From: Deltaproteobacteria bacterium
GTDB taxonomy: Bacteria > Desulfobacterota > Desulfobulbia > Desulfobulbales > Desulfobulbaceae
DNA: 5,892 nucleotides
Direction of reading: 5' to 3'
Assembly (NCBI GenBank): GCA_013151365.1
Contig: JAADIK010000113.1
Location: 12,263-18,154 of the forward strand
In this document: in pieces, positions 1 through 5,852 of the stretch
How the letters are laid out: each line of letters begins with the position of its first letter
Numbering within the stretch: position 1 is the first letter of the stretch
Made by a program: the position numbers and the translations under genes
The notes under the pieces: model-generated
Databases searched by the model: none
What the model was told of the DNA's origin: nothing
What the model saw: the letters and a program-made list of their open reading frames with translations, nothing else

Positions 1-154
1 TTGGGGGAAGTATGCGGCGATCAAAGGATGAAGGTTTTATTCGAATAAAATCAATTTCACCCGCCATCGCCAGTTCCATCAGCGAAAGTTTGGCGTACAG
101 GATACCTCGCTCTTTTTTGTTCAGCCATACAATGCGTAAACGCTTTTTCCCCAT
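1..154 (-). CDS. Partial leftward gene, N-terminal ~51 residues, product not recognised
   Basis: An ATG at 154-152 on the minus strand opens a frame with no stop to the window edge, about 51 codons. It is preceded by a good Shine-Dalgarno sequence, AGGGAG at 165-160, five bases upstream. An in-frame TAG at 166-164 makes this the first possible start. The protein begins MGKKRLRIVWLNKKERG and continues with a helix-like stretch (YAKLSLMELAMAGE) and a short beta-like segment (IDFIRIK). The basic start followed by IVWLN resembles the first strand of a Rossmann-type fold, but too little is visible to assign a family and I do not name one. It is divergent from the polysaccharide operon, so it may belong to a separate unit. 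The overlapping rightward 83-codon frame has no SD and is probably a shadow. Confidence is for the gene being real, not for any function. Confidence 0.6.
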   Translation of the reverse strand, partial: MGKKRLRIVWLNKKERGILYAKLSLMELAMAGEIDFIRIKPSSFDRRILPP

Positions 155-159
155 CCTGT

Positions 160-165
160 CTCCCT
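160..165 (-). promoter_or_regulatory. Shine-Dalgarno of the leftward partial gene
   Basis: AGGGAG on the minus strand lies five bases before the ATG at 154. Together with the in-frame stop just upstream it fixes the start of this otherwise overlooked edge gene. Confidence 0.6.
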
Positions 166-192
166 ATCTGATTTTTTCGCACAACCTTAACG

Positions 193-218
193 CTGAAAGT
201 TTCACCGGAGAGTTTCAG
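193..218. repeat. Short direct and inverted repeats in the leader of the leftward gene
   Basis: AGTTTCA occurs at 198-204 and 211-217, thirteen bases apart. The same stretch holds CTGAAA (193-198) facing TTTCAG (213-218), and TGAAA-G-TTTCA (194-204) is a perfect palindrome around its centre. It lies about 40-65 bases upstream of the leftward start codon, where an operator or leader hairpin could act. The motifs are short and may be chance. Confidence 0.3.
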
Positions 219-236
219 GCTGGTGAGAGAAGCTGG

Positions 237-294
237 TCCCGGCAAATACTCGGAAGCCGATGATTGTCCAGGTCTCGCTATAAGGTTGCCGGGA
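237..294. repeat. 9-base perfect inverted repeat, 40-base spacer
   Basis: TCCCGGCAA (237-245) is the exact reverse complement of TTGCCGGGA (286-294). The 40-base interval contains a small inner hairpin, TCGG-AAG-CCGA (250-260). If transcribed leftward, this would form a branched structure in the 5' leader of the leftward gene. A 9-base match in a region this long is not rare by chance, so the case rests on its G+C-rich arms and its location. Confidence 0.3.
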
Positions 295-339
295 TATTCG
301 CGATACGTTCACCTTTCGGTAATTGTTATGAAAAATGAA

Positions 340-361
340 ATAAGCCGGGTATCCGGTTTAT
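340..361 (-). terminator. Terminator-like hairpin reading leftward
   Basis: On the minus strand ATAAACCGG and CCGGCTTAT form a 9-pair stem (one G-U pair) around the loop ATAC. The next minus-strand bases are TTCATTTTTCAT, a U-rich tract in RNA. On the plus strand the hairpin is followed by an A-rich run, so termination would work only leftward. No convincing minus-strand gene lies upstream of it. It may therefore be an attenuator in a long leader of the leftward gene, the end of a small antisense RNA, or a leftover terminator from a lost gene. Confidence 0.4.
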
Positions 362-411
362 AGGCAAAAAATTACTACCATATGTTGTGGTTGGTGTCCA
401 TCCAGGAGCAT

Positions 412-443
412 ATTATTCCTGATTTAACAGGGGGATTTGTCAA
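412..443 (-). promoter_or_regulatory. Possible leftward promoter overlapping the rightward -35 box
   Basis: The minus strand carries a perfect TTGACA at 443-438, overlapping the rightward TTGTCA because TTGTCAA is nearly self-complementary. The best downstream hexamers are AGGAAT at 17 bases or AATAAT at 20 bases, so either the -10 match or the spacing is poor. If used, its RNA would run through the hairpin at 361-340 before reaching the leftward gene. Confidence 0.2.
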
Positions 444-466
444 AAAAAGGTGGTCTTTTTTATGTT
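437..466 (+). promoter_or_regulatory. Candidate sigma-70-like promoter for the rightward operon
   Basis: TTGTCA (437-442) is followed after 18 bases by TATGTT (461-466), matching the consensus at 5/6 and 4/6 positions. It would give a leader of roughly 220 bases before the first glycosyltransferase. No other pair in the region looked better, but the -10 hexamer is mediocre and the assignment is tentative. Confidence 0.25.
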
Positions 467-683
467 TTCGAGTATAGGTAAAAAACGGAACCAGTGAATA
501 TTACTAACAAAAAATAGCTCCTGCCTGCCGGGACGCCCCTGGACCACTTCAAGACGAAAAAAATGTACCACCGGCCGGCTGTTCCGAGGAGAAAATTTTG
601 AGGATAACGAGGTAAGTGAGCTTGCGAAACTCCGGGAGATCGGGCAAAAGAATATCGTTTCTCGCCGGGCACTATCTGCTGAC

Positions 684-689
684 AAGGGA
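684..689 (+). promoter_or_regulatory. Shine-Dalgarno deciding the start of the first glycosyltransferase
   Basis: AAGGGA lies six bases before the ATG at 696 but only three before the adjacent in-frame GTG at 693. The spacing favours ATG 696, one codon inside the longest frame. Confidence 0.6.
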
Positions 690-695
690 AGTGTG

Positions 696-1742
696 ATGCC
701 CAGAGTTACCGTCCTGATGCCGGTTTATAATGGTGAGCGGTATTTAAGGGAAGCCGTGGAGAGCATCCTCGGCCAGACTTTCTCTGATTTCGAGTTCCTC
801 ATTGTCGACGACGGCTCCACGGACTCGACTGCCGAGATTATTAAAAGTTTTAACGATGAGCGGATACGGCTGCTGCGAAATCCGGAGCGCCTGAAACTCT
901 CCGGGGCCTTGAACAGGGGGCTTGATGAGGCCCGCGGGGAGTATGTGGCCCGCATGGACGCTGATGATATCAGCCTGCCGCAGCGGCTCGAAGTCCAGAC
1001 CGCTTTTATGGATCGGCATAAAGGTATGGGGCTGTGCGGCTCCTGGGTCAAAATGTTCGGCAGCGGCCGGGAGACCAGATATAAGGCCCCGGTGGGTTAT
1101 GAGTCTGTCCGCGCCAAGGTGCTGTTTGACAATCCGTTCGTGCATCCTTCGGTAATGATCCGGAAAAATCTTTTTGCTCGCCACCGGTTGCGGTTTGACG
1201 GCCACTATTATCCGACAGAGGATTTTGAACTGTGGGCCCGGGCCGTGCAGCTGTTTCCCTGCGATAATATTGCTGCGGTTCTCCTGCGTTACCGTATTCA
1301 TCCCGGGAGTATGACCAGATCGGACTGGAGCCGGATGGATGCCAAATCGCTCATCATTGTCGGCCGGGAGCTGAAGGCGCTTGGTCTTGATCCGTCCGCT
1401 GAACAGTTGCTTTTTCATCGCCACATCGGCAGAGAAATGAGTTATCAATGTCAGGACCGGGCGGAGATTATCCGGGCCGAAGGATGGTTGAGTGACCTGG
1501 CCGAGGTCAACCGCGGGAAACGGCGATATGATGAAGAGGCGCTGAAAGGCGTCATCGGTGATACCTGGTTCCGGCTCTGTTTCAATTCCTCGGGACTCGG
1601 CTTCTGGATCGTTAAAAAGTATCTGTCTTCGCCGCTGACAGTGAGGGGGCAGGGAAGCGGCTTGAGAAAGGGATTGGTCGGTGCGGCCGTCGTTAAGGCA
1701 ATAATTTCCCGTTCTCCGGACCGGGCGGCTCAATCGGGATGA
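696..1742 (+). CDS. Family 2 glycosyltransferase (GT-A fold)
   Basis: A 348-residue sugar transferase, predicted to move a sugar from a nucleotide-sugar donor onto a lipid-linked glycan at the cytoplasmic face of the inner membrane. The GT-A domain starts at once: VTVLMPVYNGERYL (4-17), nucleotide-binding VDDGSTDST (37-45), the metal-binding DXD-type motif MDADD (87-91; D88, D90), HPSVMIR (150-156) and the acceptor-side acidic pair TEDFELW (174-180; E175-D176, candidate catalytic base). RYRIHPGSMT (198-207) closes the catalytic domain as in many O-antigen transferases. The C-terminal ~130 residues are mostly helical and basic, with no clear membrane span, and probably shape the acceptor site or bind membrane. 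Donor and acceptor cannot be read from the sequence. It is the first gene of the operon, seven bases before the next. All key motifs are intact. Confidence 0.92.
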   Translation: MPRVTVLMPVYNGERYLREAVESILGQTFSDFEFLIVDDGSTDSTAEIIKSFNDERIRLLRNPERLKLSGALNRGLDEARGEYVARMDADDISLPQRLEVQTAFMDRHKGMGLCGSWVKMFGSGRETRYKAPVGYESVRAKVLFDNPFVHPSVMIRKNLFARHRLRFDGHYYPTEDFELWARAVQLFPCDNIAAVLLRYRIHPGSMTRSDWSRMDAKSLIIVGRELKALGLDPSAEQLLFHRHIGREMSYQCQDRAEIIRAEGWLSDLAEVNRGKRRYDEEALKGVIGDTWFRLCFNSSGLGFWIVKKYLSSPLTVRGQGSGLRKGLVGAAVVKAIISRSPDRAAQSG

Positions 1743-1749
1743 AGGCGCG

Positions 1750-2904
1750 GTGAATATTCTTTTTCATAGCTGGGCCTTCCCGCCGAACGGCGGCGGTGTC
1801 GGCGCCTATATCGCCAACATGTCCCGTGCCCTGGCCTCGTGCGGTCACCAGGTCGTGGTCGTTACCGGCCGGGCTCCGGGCTTGCCGGCCGAGGAAACGG
1901 GACCGAACATCAAGATCCTGCGTGGTTACGACCAAAGCGAGATAGGAAGCCGCCGGGTCTTGCACCTGGTCCTGGACGCGGCCCGCGAACACGCCGTCGA
2001 GCTCATCGAGGGCGCCGATTACCTGGGAGACTGCGCCGGGTTGCTCAAGGTCCGGCAGCGGCCGCCAGTGGTCATCAAGGTTCATAGCTGCAATATCCTG
2101 AAGGTCCTGCACGAATCGCAGGTCCTGAAGCGGTGGCAGCGGCCCATGATTTCAGCCGCCTTGTTACGCAATTGGCGGCAGACCCGGCGCGAGAAGGTTT
2201 CAATCGTGGCCGCGGATATGCTCACGGCTCCTTCCGCCCGCATCCTGCTGGAACTGGAGAGGCAGGGGGTGAACCTGCCCGGGAAAAAAGCGGTCATCGC
2301 CAATCCGATCATGCCGCTCGATTCCGGCCACCAGGTCGAGGCCGCGGTCCCGACGCTCCTGATGGTCTCGCGCCTGGATATCGGCAAGGGGATTCAGTAT
2401 CTTCCCCGGATCGTGAGCCGGCTGGTCCGGGATTTTCCCGGGTTGCGACTCGAAATAGCCGGCGGTGACGCTTATGCGCGCGGCCTGGGTTCGCTGAAAA
2501 AATGGCTCGTTGAGCAACTGGGTGATTTGGCGCGATATGTCAGCTTCCTCGGCCATCTTGAACAGCGGGAACTTATCGCGGCCTATGCGCGGGCCTGGGT
2601 TGTGATTCTGCCGTCACGTTGGGACAATTTCCCGACAGCCCTGCTGGAGGCAATGAGCCTGGGCAAGCCCGCAGTCGCCAGCCCTCATGGCGGCATGCCC
2701 GAAATGCTGCAGGATACCCTGTGTCCCACCGCCCTCCCCGAATCGCCGGCGTTTGCCGCTCATATCAAACGATTTCTCGGCGACGGGCAGCTGCGGCGCG
2801 CGGCCGGCGACAGTATGCGTCTGAAGGCCGCTTCCGCCTACTCGCCGCAGGAAATAGTCAGCCGTTATCTCGATTTTGTAACCTCCGAGCCCGTTTTAAA
2901 GTAG
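1750..2904 (+). CDS. Family 4 glycosyltransferase (GT-B fold, retaining)
   Basis: 384 residues, a normal length for GT4. The GTG start at 1750 gives the expected N-terminal strand, MNILFHSWAFPPNGGGVGAY, whose glycine-rich loop (14-16) contacts the nucleotide sugar. A weak AAGG (1742-1745) precedes it, so coupling to the preceding stop (seven bases away) is likely. The C-terminal Rossmann domain begins near LLMVSRLDIGKG (203-214; R208 and K213 are the usual phosphate-binding pair). It carries the donor motif PSRWDNFPTALLEAM (288-302), then GKPAVASPHGGMPEM (305-319). The usual E-x7-E motif appears as D292-x7-E300, a conservative change seen in other GT4 proteins. A retaining linkage, typically alpha, is expected; the sugar is unknown. 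Its third positions are strikingly G/C-rich (line 1981-2040 is about 72% G+C by hand count, against about 50% for 1141-1200 in the previous gene), which could mean separate acquisition. Confidence 0.93.
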   Translation: MNILFHSWAFPPNGGGVGAYIANMSRALASCGHQVVVVTGRAPGLPAEETGPNIKILRGYDQSEIGSRRVLHLVLDAAREHAVELIEGADYLGDCAGLLKVRQRPPVVIKVHSCNILKVLHESQVLKRWQRPMISAALLRNWRQTRREKVSIVAADMLTAPSARILLELERQGVNLPGKKAVIANPIMPLDSGHQVEAAVPTLLMVSRLDIGKGIQYLPRIVSRLVRDFPGLRLEIAGGDAYARGLGSLKKWLVEQLGDLARYVSFLGHLEQRELIAAYARAWVVILPSRWDNFPTALLEAMSLGKPAVASPHGGMPEMLQDTLCPTALPESPAFAAHIKRFLGDGQLRRAAGDSMRLKAASAYSPQEIVSRYLDFVTSEPVLK

Positions 2905-2920
2905 CCACTTTTACAGCTAC
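2901..2920. repeat. Short inverted repeat spanning the GT4 stop codon
   Basis: GTAGC (2901-2905, containing the TAG stop) faces GCTAC (2916-2920) across ten bases. With only five pairs and no U-run behind it, this is not a terminator. It abuts the TATAAT hexamer at 2925 and could be a small operator or simply chance. Confidence 0.2.
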
Positions 2921-2924
2921 AGCG

Positions 2925-2930
2925 TATAAT
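2925..2930 (+). promoter_or_regulatory. Perfect -10 hexamer in the 35-base gap, possible internal promoter
   Basis: TATAAT ends nine bases before the ATG at 2940. No -35 match sits at 16-18 bases and there is no extended TG element. A start site about seven bases downstream of the hexamer would fall almost on the ATG, giving a nearly leaderless message. That would fit the absence of any SD before this gene, but chance in an AT-rich gap is also plausible. Confidence 0.25.
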
Positions 2931-2939
2931 TAAACATTT

Positions 2940-3737
2940 ATGTATATAAGTCTGATCACGCCGACATATAATCAGGCCGAAACGATTGTCCAGACCCTTG
3001 ACAGTGTATTGGCGCAGGATATCGGCAGCCTGCTGGAGTATATCGTTGTTGACGGCTGCTCAACCGATTCGACCGCCGGGATTATCGACCGCTATGCCCC
3101 GAAATTTCTGCAACAGGGGGTCCACTTTGTCTCTATCCGGGAAGAGGACCGGGGGCAGGCGGACGCGATCAACAAGGGCTGGCGGCTGGCCCGGGGCGAA
3201 GTCCTCGGCTTTCTGAATTCCGACGATTTCCTCGAGCCGGGTGCCCTACGGCACGTGAGCGACTACTTCAAGAGTCATGCGCAGTGCCGCTGGGCCTACG
3301 GCGGCTGGAAGCTCGTGAACCGGGAGGGGGATGTTTATAAACTGACCATGCACCGGAAGTATAGAAAAAGTAAATTGCTCAACTACTGCAACATCGGTCA
3401 GCCCAGTTGTTTTTTCCGCAAGGGCCTGCTGGATGAATGCGGGATGCTTGATCCCCGTCTGCACCTGGCCATGGATTACGACCTCTGGCTGCGATTTGCG
3501 GATAAATACGCTGCCGGACTGATACCGGCCGTTTTGTCGTCGATGCGATATTATCCCGCTGCCAAAAGTTCCAACCAGACCCGTGAACAGCTGTGGGAGA
3601 TATTTAAACTGTCATCCCGCTACACCCGTCCGCTCAGTTACAGAAGGGCGGCGCAGCTGTTTTATTATCTGCGGGGGCGTGCCGCTCTCGCCTGCCGGGT
3701 GGATACGTGCAGACGGGTCAGTTCGTTCAACGGATGA
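2940..3737 (+). CDS. Family 2 glycosyltransferase, WfgS-like subgroup
   Basis: 265 residues, typical of the compact GT2 enzymes of O-antigen loci (WfgS/WfeV type). Visible motifs are the first strand SLITPTYNQAETI (4-16), VVDGCSTDST (36-45; the usual second Asp of DDGS is replaced, as VDG-STD, which is normal for this subgroup), EEDRGQADAINKG (68-80), and the metal-binding FLNSDDF (91-97; D95, D96). NIGQPSCFFRK (151-161) and AMDYDLWLR (177-185) form the acceptor and catalytic region. It probably adds one sugar to the undecaprenyl-linked repeat unit. The basic, aromatic C-terminus (YRRAAQLFYYLRGR, 234-247) may touch the membrane. The ATG at 2940 gives the exact expected family N-terminus, although no SD is visible in the 35-base gap before it. 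Donor and linkage are unknown. Confidence 0.92.
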   Translation: MYISLITPTYNQAETIVQTLDSVLAQDIGSLLEYIVVDGCSTDSTAGIIDRYAPKFLQQGVHFVSIREEDRGQADAINKGWRLARGEVLGFLNSDDFLEPGALRHVSDYFKSHAQCRWAYGGWKLVNREGDVYKLTMHRKYRKSKLLNYCNIGQPSCFFRKGLLDECGMLDPRLHLAMDYDLWLRFADKYAAGLIPAVLSSMRYYPAAKSSNQTREQLWEIFKLSSRYTRPLSYRRAAQLFYYLRGRAALACRVDTCRRVSSFNG

Positions 3738-3753
3738 GAGGGACACCCCGCCC

Positions 3754-4434
3754 ATGTCAGATTTGACGGCCCTTGTTATCCCGGTATTCAACGAGGCTTA
3801 TGTCATCGGCAGTGTCATTGATGAGATCCGCCGGACTGGGGATTATCTTATTATTGTCGTGGATGACGGCAGCAGCGATGACACCTGGCAACAGGCGCGG
3901 CAGAAGAATGTCCTCGCTCTCCGTCACCGGCTTAACCGCGGCAAAGGGGCGGCGATCAAGACCGGTATTCTGGCGGCCAATCTGCTCGCTGCCGATATCA
4001 TCGTCACCATGGACGGCGACGGTCAGCACGATCCGGCCGACATCGCGCCCTTGGTCGAACCGATCCGGGCCGGACATTGTGATGTGGTCCTGGGCTCACG
4101 GCTGCTGGACCGGCAGGAGATGCCCCGGGTAAAGGTCATCGCCAACTGGGCCGGTAATTTTTTTACCTGGGTCCTGTACGGAATCTGGGTCTCCGACAGC
4201 CAGTCGGGCTTTCGGGCGTATTCAAGACATGCGGCCCTGATAATCGATACCCGGGCGGACAAATACGAATATGACAGCAAGGTTATTCGGGAAATCAAAG
4301 ACAACAGGCTGCGCTTCGGCGAGGTTCAGATCCATACCCGCTATACGGAATATTCCATGGGAAAAAAGCACAAACAGGGTTTAATCAACGGCCTTGTCAC
4401 GCTCTTCCGGATGATCTGGAAAATGATTGCCTGA
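3754..4434 (+). CDS. DPM1-like family 2 glycosyltransferase (polyprenyl-phosphate sugar synthase type)
   Basis: 226 residues. The longest frame begins at 3583 inside the previous gene, but homology begins at MSDLTALVIPVFNE, so I place the start at ATG 3754, 16 bases after the previous stop; a GAGAGGG lies about ten bases upstream. Motifs of the dolichyl-phosphate-mannose-synthase group are complete: PVFNEAYVI (10-18), VVDDGSSDDT (35-44), NRGKGAAIKTG (61-71), TMDGDGQHDP (85-94; D87 and D89 bind the metal), VVLGSRLL (111-118) and DSQSGFRAYSR (148-158). The likely reaction is transfer of a sugar from a nucleotide donor to a polyprenyl phosphate. A related transferase to a glycan acceptor is also possible. 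Unlike many bacterial relatives it has no C-terminal membrane segments; it ends near WKMIA. The next gene encodes a small membrane protein that may supply the anchor. Confidence 0.88.
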   Translation: MSDLTALVIPVFNEAYVIGSVIDEIRRTGDYLIIVVDDGSSDDTWQQARQKNVLALRHRLNRGKGAAIKTGILAANLLAADIIVTMDGDGQHDPADIAPLVEPIRAGHCDVVLGSRLLDRQEMPRVKVIANWAGNFFTWVLYGIWVSDSQSGFRAYSRHAALIIDTRADKYEYDSKVIREIKDNRLRFGEVQIHTRYTEYSMGKKHKQGLINGLVTLFRMIWKMIA

Positions 4435-4445
4435 GGGGGAAGATT

Positions 4446-4841
4446 ATGCTGGGAGGAATACATTTATACCAGGTTGTAGTCGTGGCGATCTCGTCCGTGA
4501 TGCTTTTCCAGGGGATCAAGGAGTTCGTAAGCAGAGAGACCGGCCAGACCGTGTTGAAACTCCTCGTGCGCCTGGCGGTCTGGGGCGGCATGGCTCTTAT
4601 CGCCATCTATCCGAATTTTACGCTGTTCATGGCCCGGGTCATCGGCATAGAGGGCAATATCAACGCGGTGATCCTGACCGGATTCCTGTTCGTCTTCCTG
4701 ATCATTTTCAAACTGCTTTCGGCCATCGAGAAAATTGAACAGAATATTTCCGAGATAACCCGGAAGCAGTCCATTCATGACGCGCACGAACAAATAGAAA
4801 AGTTACAAAAAGAAATCAAAGAAAAACGGGCAAAAGAATAA
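4446..4841 (+). CDS. DUF2304-type small membrane protein with charged helical tail
   Basis: 131 residues. Three hydrophobic segments are visible, about 7-22, 37-56 and 73-92. They are followed by a strongly charged, heptad-like C-terminal helix (about 93-130: KIEQNISEI, EQIEKLQKEIKEKR) that looks like a coiled coil. The layout, with an arginine/lysine-rich loop after the first segment, YPN after the second and a G-I-N-A-V entry to the third, fits DUF2304, a family without known function that is often found beside DPM-like GT2 genes. AGGGGGA (4434-4440) is a strong SD five bases before the ATG, and it follows directly on the stop of the upstream transferase gene, so production is probably coupled. 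I infer a role as membrane anchor or partner of that transferase. The family call is from memory of its pattern, not from a search. Confidence 0.75.
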   Translation: MLGGIHLYQVVVVAISSVMLFQGIKEFVSRETGQTVLKLLVRLAVWGGMALIAIYPNFTLFMARVIGIEGNINAVILTGFLFVFLIIFKLLSAIEKIEQNISEITRKQSIHDAHEQIEKLQKEIKEKRAKE

Positions 4842-4847
4842 CGCAGG

Positions 4848-5852
4848 ATGGAACAATATATTTTAGTCACCGGCGGCGCGGGCTATATCGGCAGTCATAC
4901 CTGCAAGTTTCTTCATGAAAGAGGGTATACGCCGGTCGTGCTGGACAATCTCGTTTATGGTCATCGGTCCGCTGTCAAATGGGGGCCGTTTATCGAGGGC
5001 GATATTCATGACCGGGAGAGGTTGGATCGTATTTTTTCCGAGTATTCGCCTGCCGCCGTCATTCATTTCGCCGCCTTCGCCTATGTCGGGGAATCCATGC
5101 TTGCGCCCGGGAAATATTACCAGAACAACGTTGCCGGGTCCCTGTCTCTGCTGGAATCAATGCGACAAAATGGCTGTCCTCACATTGTTTTTTCCAGTAG
5201 CTGCGCAACGTACGGGCTGCCGGAAACCCTGCCTTTAAGTGAAAGTCATCCCCTAAAGCCCATCAGTCCTTACGGCCGGAGCAAGTTGATGGTCGAGGAG
5301 ATACTCCGGGATTATGACTCGGCCCATGGTTTGAAATCCGTTTCGTTACGTTATTTTAATGCGGCCGGTGCTGATCTGGCCGGCGAGCTGGGAGAGGACC
5401 ACGCGCCGGAGACCCATCTCATTCCCCTGGCCGTATCCGCGGCTCTCGGCACCCGGCCGGAACTGCAGATATTCGGGACCGACTATTCGACCGCCGACGG
5501 GACCGCGGTCAGGGATTTTGTGCATGTAACCGATCTGGCGGCGGCACACGTGCAGGCCCTGGAATTTCTGGCCCGGCAGGAGACCAGCCAGGCAATCAAT
5601 CTCGGCACCGGCCGGGGGTATTCGGTCCGGGAAATCGTCAGGGAGGTAGGACGGGTCAGTGGGAGAGAGGTGCCGGTGGTCCGCAAAGAACGGCGGGCCG
5701 GCGATCCTCCGGTACTGGTGGCCGATGCGGCAAAGGCCGGCCGGCTGCTGGGCTGGCGGCCCACGCGCTCGGATCTGTCGACCATCATATCTTCCGCCTG
5801 GAAATGGCATGCCGGCCGACGGCTTGATCGCCCGAAGATGGAGTGCAGCTGA
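4848..5852 (+). CDS. galE: UDP-glucose (or UDP-GlcNAc) 4-epimerase, extended SDR family
   Basis: 334 residues, close to E. coli GalE (338). It interconverts UDP-glucose and UDP-galactose, and possibly their N-acetyl forms, using tightly bound NAD in the cytoplasm. The NAD-binding loop is VTGGAGYIGSHT (7-18; G9, G12, G15). D33-N34 follow the second strand as in GalE, and HFAAFAYVGES (73-83) is typical. Catalytic residues are S118 in FSSSCATYG and Y142-x3-K146 in PYGRSK; LRYFNAAG (167-174), DGTAVRDFVHVTDL (217-230) and RRAGDPPVLVADAAKA (282-297) complete the family pattern. L290 aligns with E. coli Tyr299, the residue that limits substrate size. The start at 4848 gives the canonical N-terminus, but SD pairing is weak, so coupling to the stop six bases upstream is likely. 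It would supply galactose or GalNAc donors to the cluster. The last ~12 residues are not conserved. Confidence 0.93.
   Translation: MEQYILVTGGAGYIGSHTCKFLHERGYTPVVLDNLVYGHRSAVKWGPFIEGDIHDRERLDRIFSEYSPAAVIHFAAFAYVGESMLAPGKYYQNNVAGSLSLLESMRQNGCPHIVFSSSCATYGLPETLPLSESHPLKPISPYGRSKLMVEEILRDYDSAHGLKSVSLRYFNAAGADLAGELGEDHAPETHLIPLAVSAALGTRPELQIFGTDYSTADGTAVRDFVHVTDLAAAHVQALEFLARQETSQAINLGTGRGYSVREIVREVGRVSGREVPVVRKERRAGDPPVLVADAAKAGRLLGWRPTRSDLSTIISSAWKWHAGRRLDRPKMECS

Larger units (their letters stand above)
155..683. other. Divergent intergenic region, no convincing gene
   Basis: About 530 bases separate the leftward gene from the SD of the first glycosyltransferase. One sampled 60-base line (361-420) is about 40% G+C by hand count, well below the genes to the right. 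Frames of 60-80 codons are open on the minus strand between 440 and 685, but they start with TTG or GTG, have no SD and resemble no family I know. The region carries a leftward terminator-like hairpin (340-361), a 9-base inverted repeat (237-245 with 286-294), a direct repeat (198-217) and weak promoter hexamers around 412-466. I looked for the JUMPstart/ops element (GGCGGTAGCGTG) that often precedes polysaccharide operons and did not see it. The region probably holds the promoters of both transcription units. Confidence 0.6.

Noticed and set aside
462..497. 11-codon frame MFSSIGKKRNQ, in frame with the first transferase and ending in TGA at 495
   Set aside because: It was considered as a leader peptide or a TGA-readthrough extension. 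The SD match is loose and the sequence after the TGA does not look coding until about 588.
440..685. Two leftward open frames of 81 and 70 codons (440-685 and 460-672), the latter with a hydrophobic stretch
   Set aside because: They start with TTG and GTG, lack SD sequences, overlap one another and show no family resemblance.
155..695. JUMPstart/ops element for RfaH-type antitermination
   Set aside because: I looked for GGCGGTAGCGTG and close variants ahead of the operon and found none.
744..1733. Long leftward frame of 329 codons opposite the first transferase
   Set aside because: It is the antisense shadow of an intact GT2 with all catalytic motifs, a common effect of G+C-biased codons.
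3583..3753. 57-residue N-terminal extension of the DPM-like transferase, overlapping the previous gene
   Set aside because: The family fold begins at ATG 3754, the extension is an off-frame reading of the 3' end of the preceding GT2, and an SD-like GAGAGGG lies before 3754.
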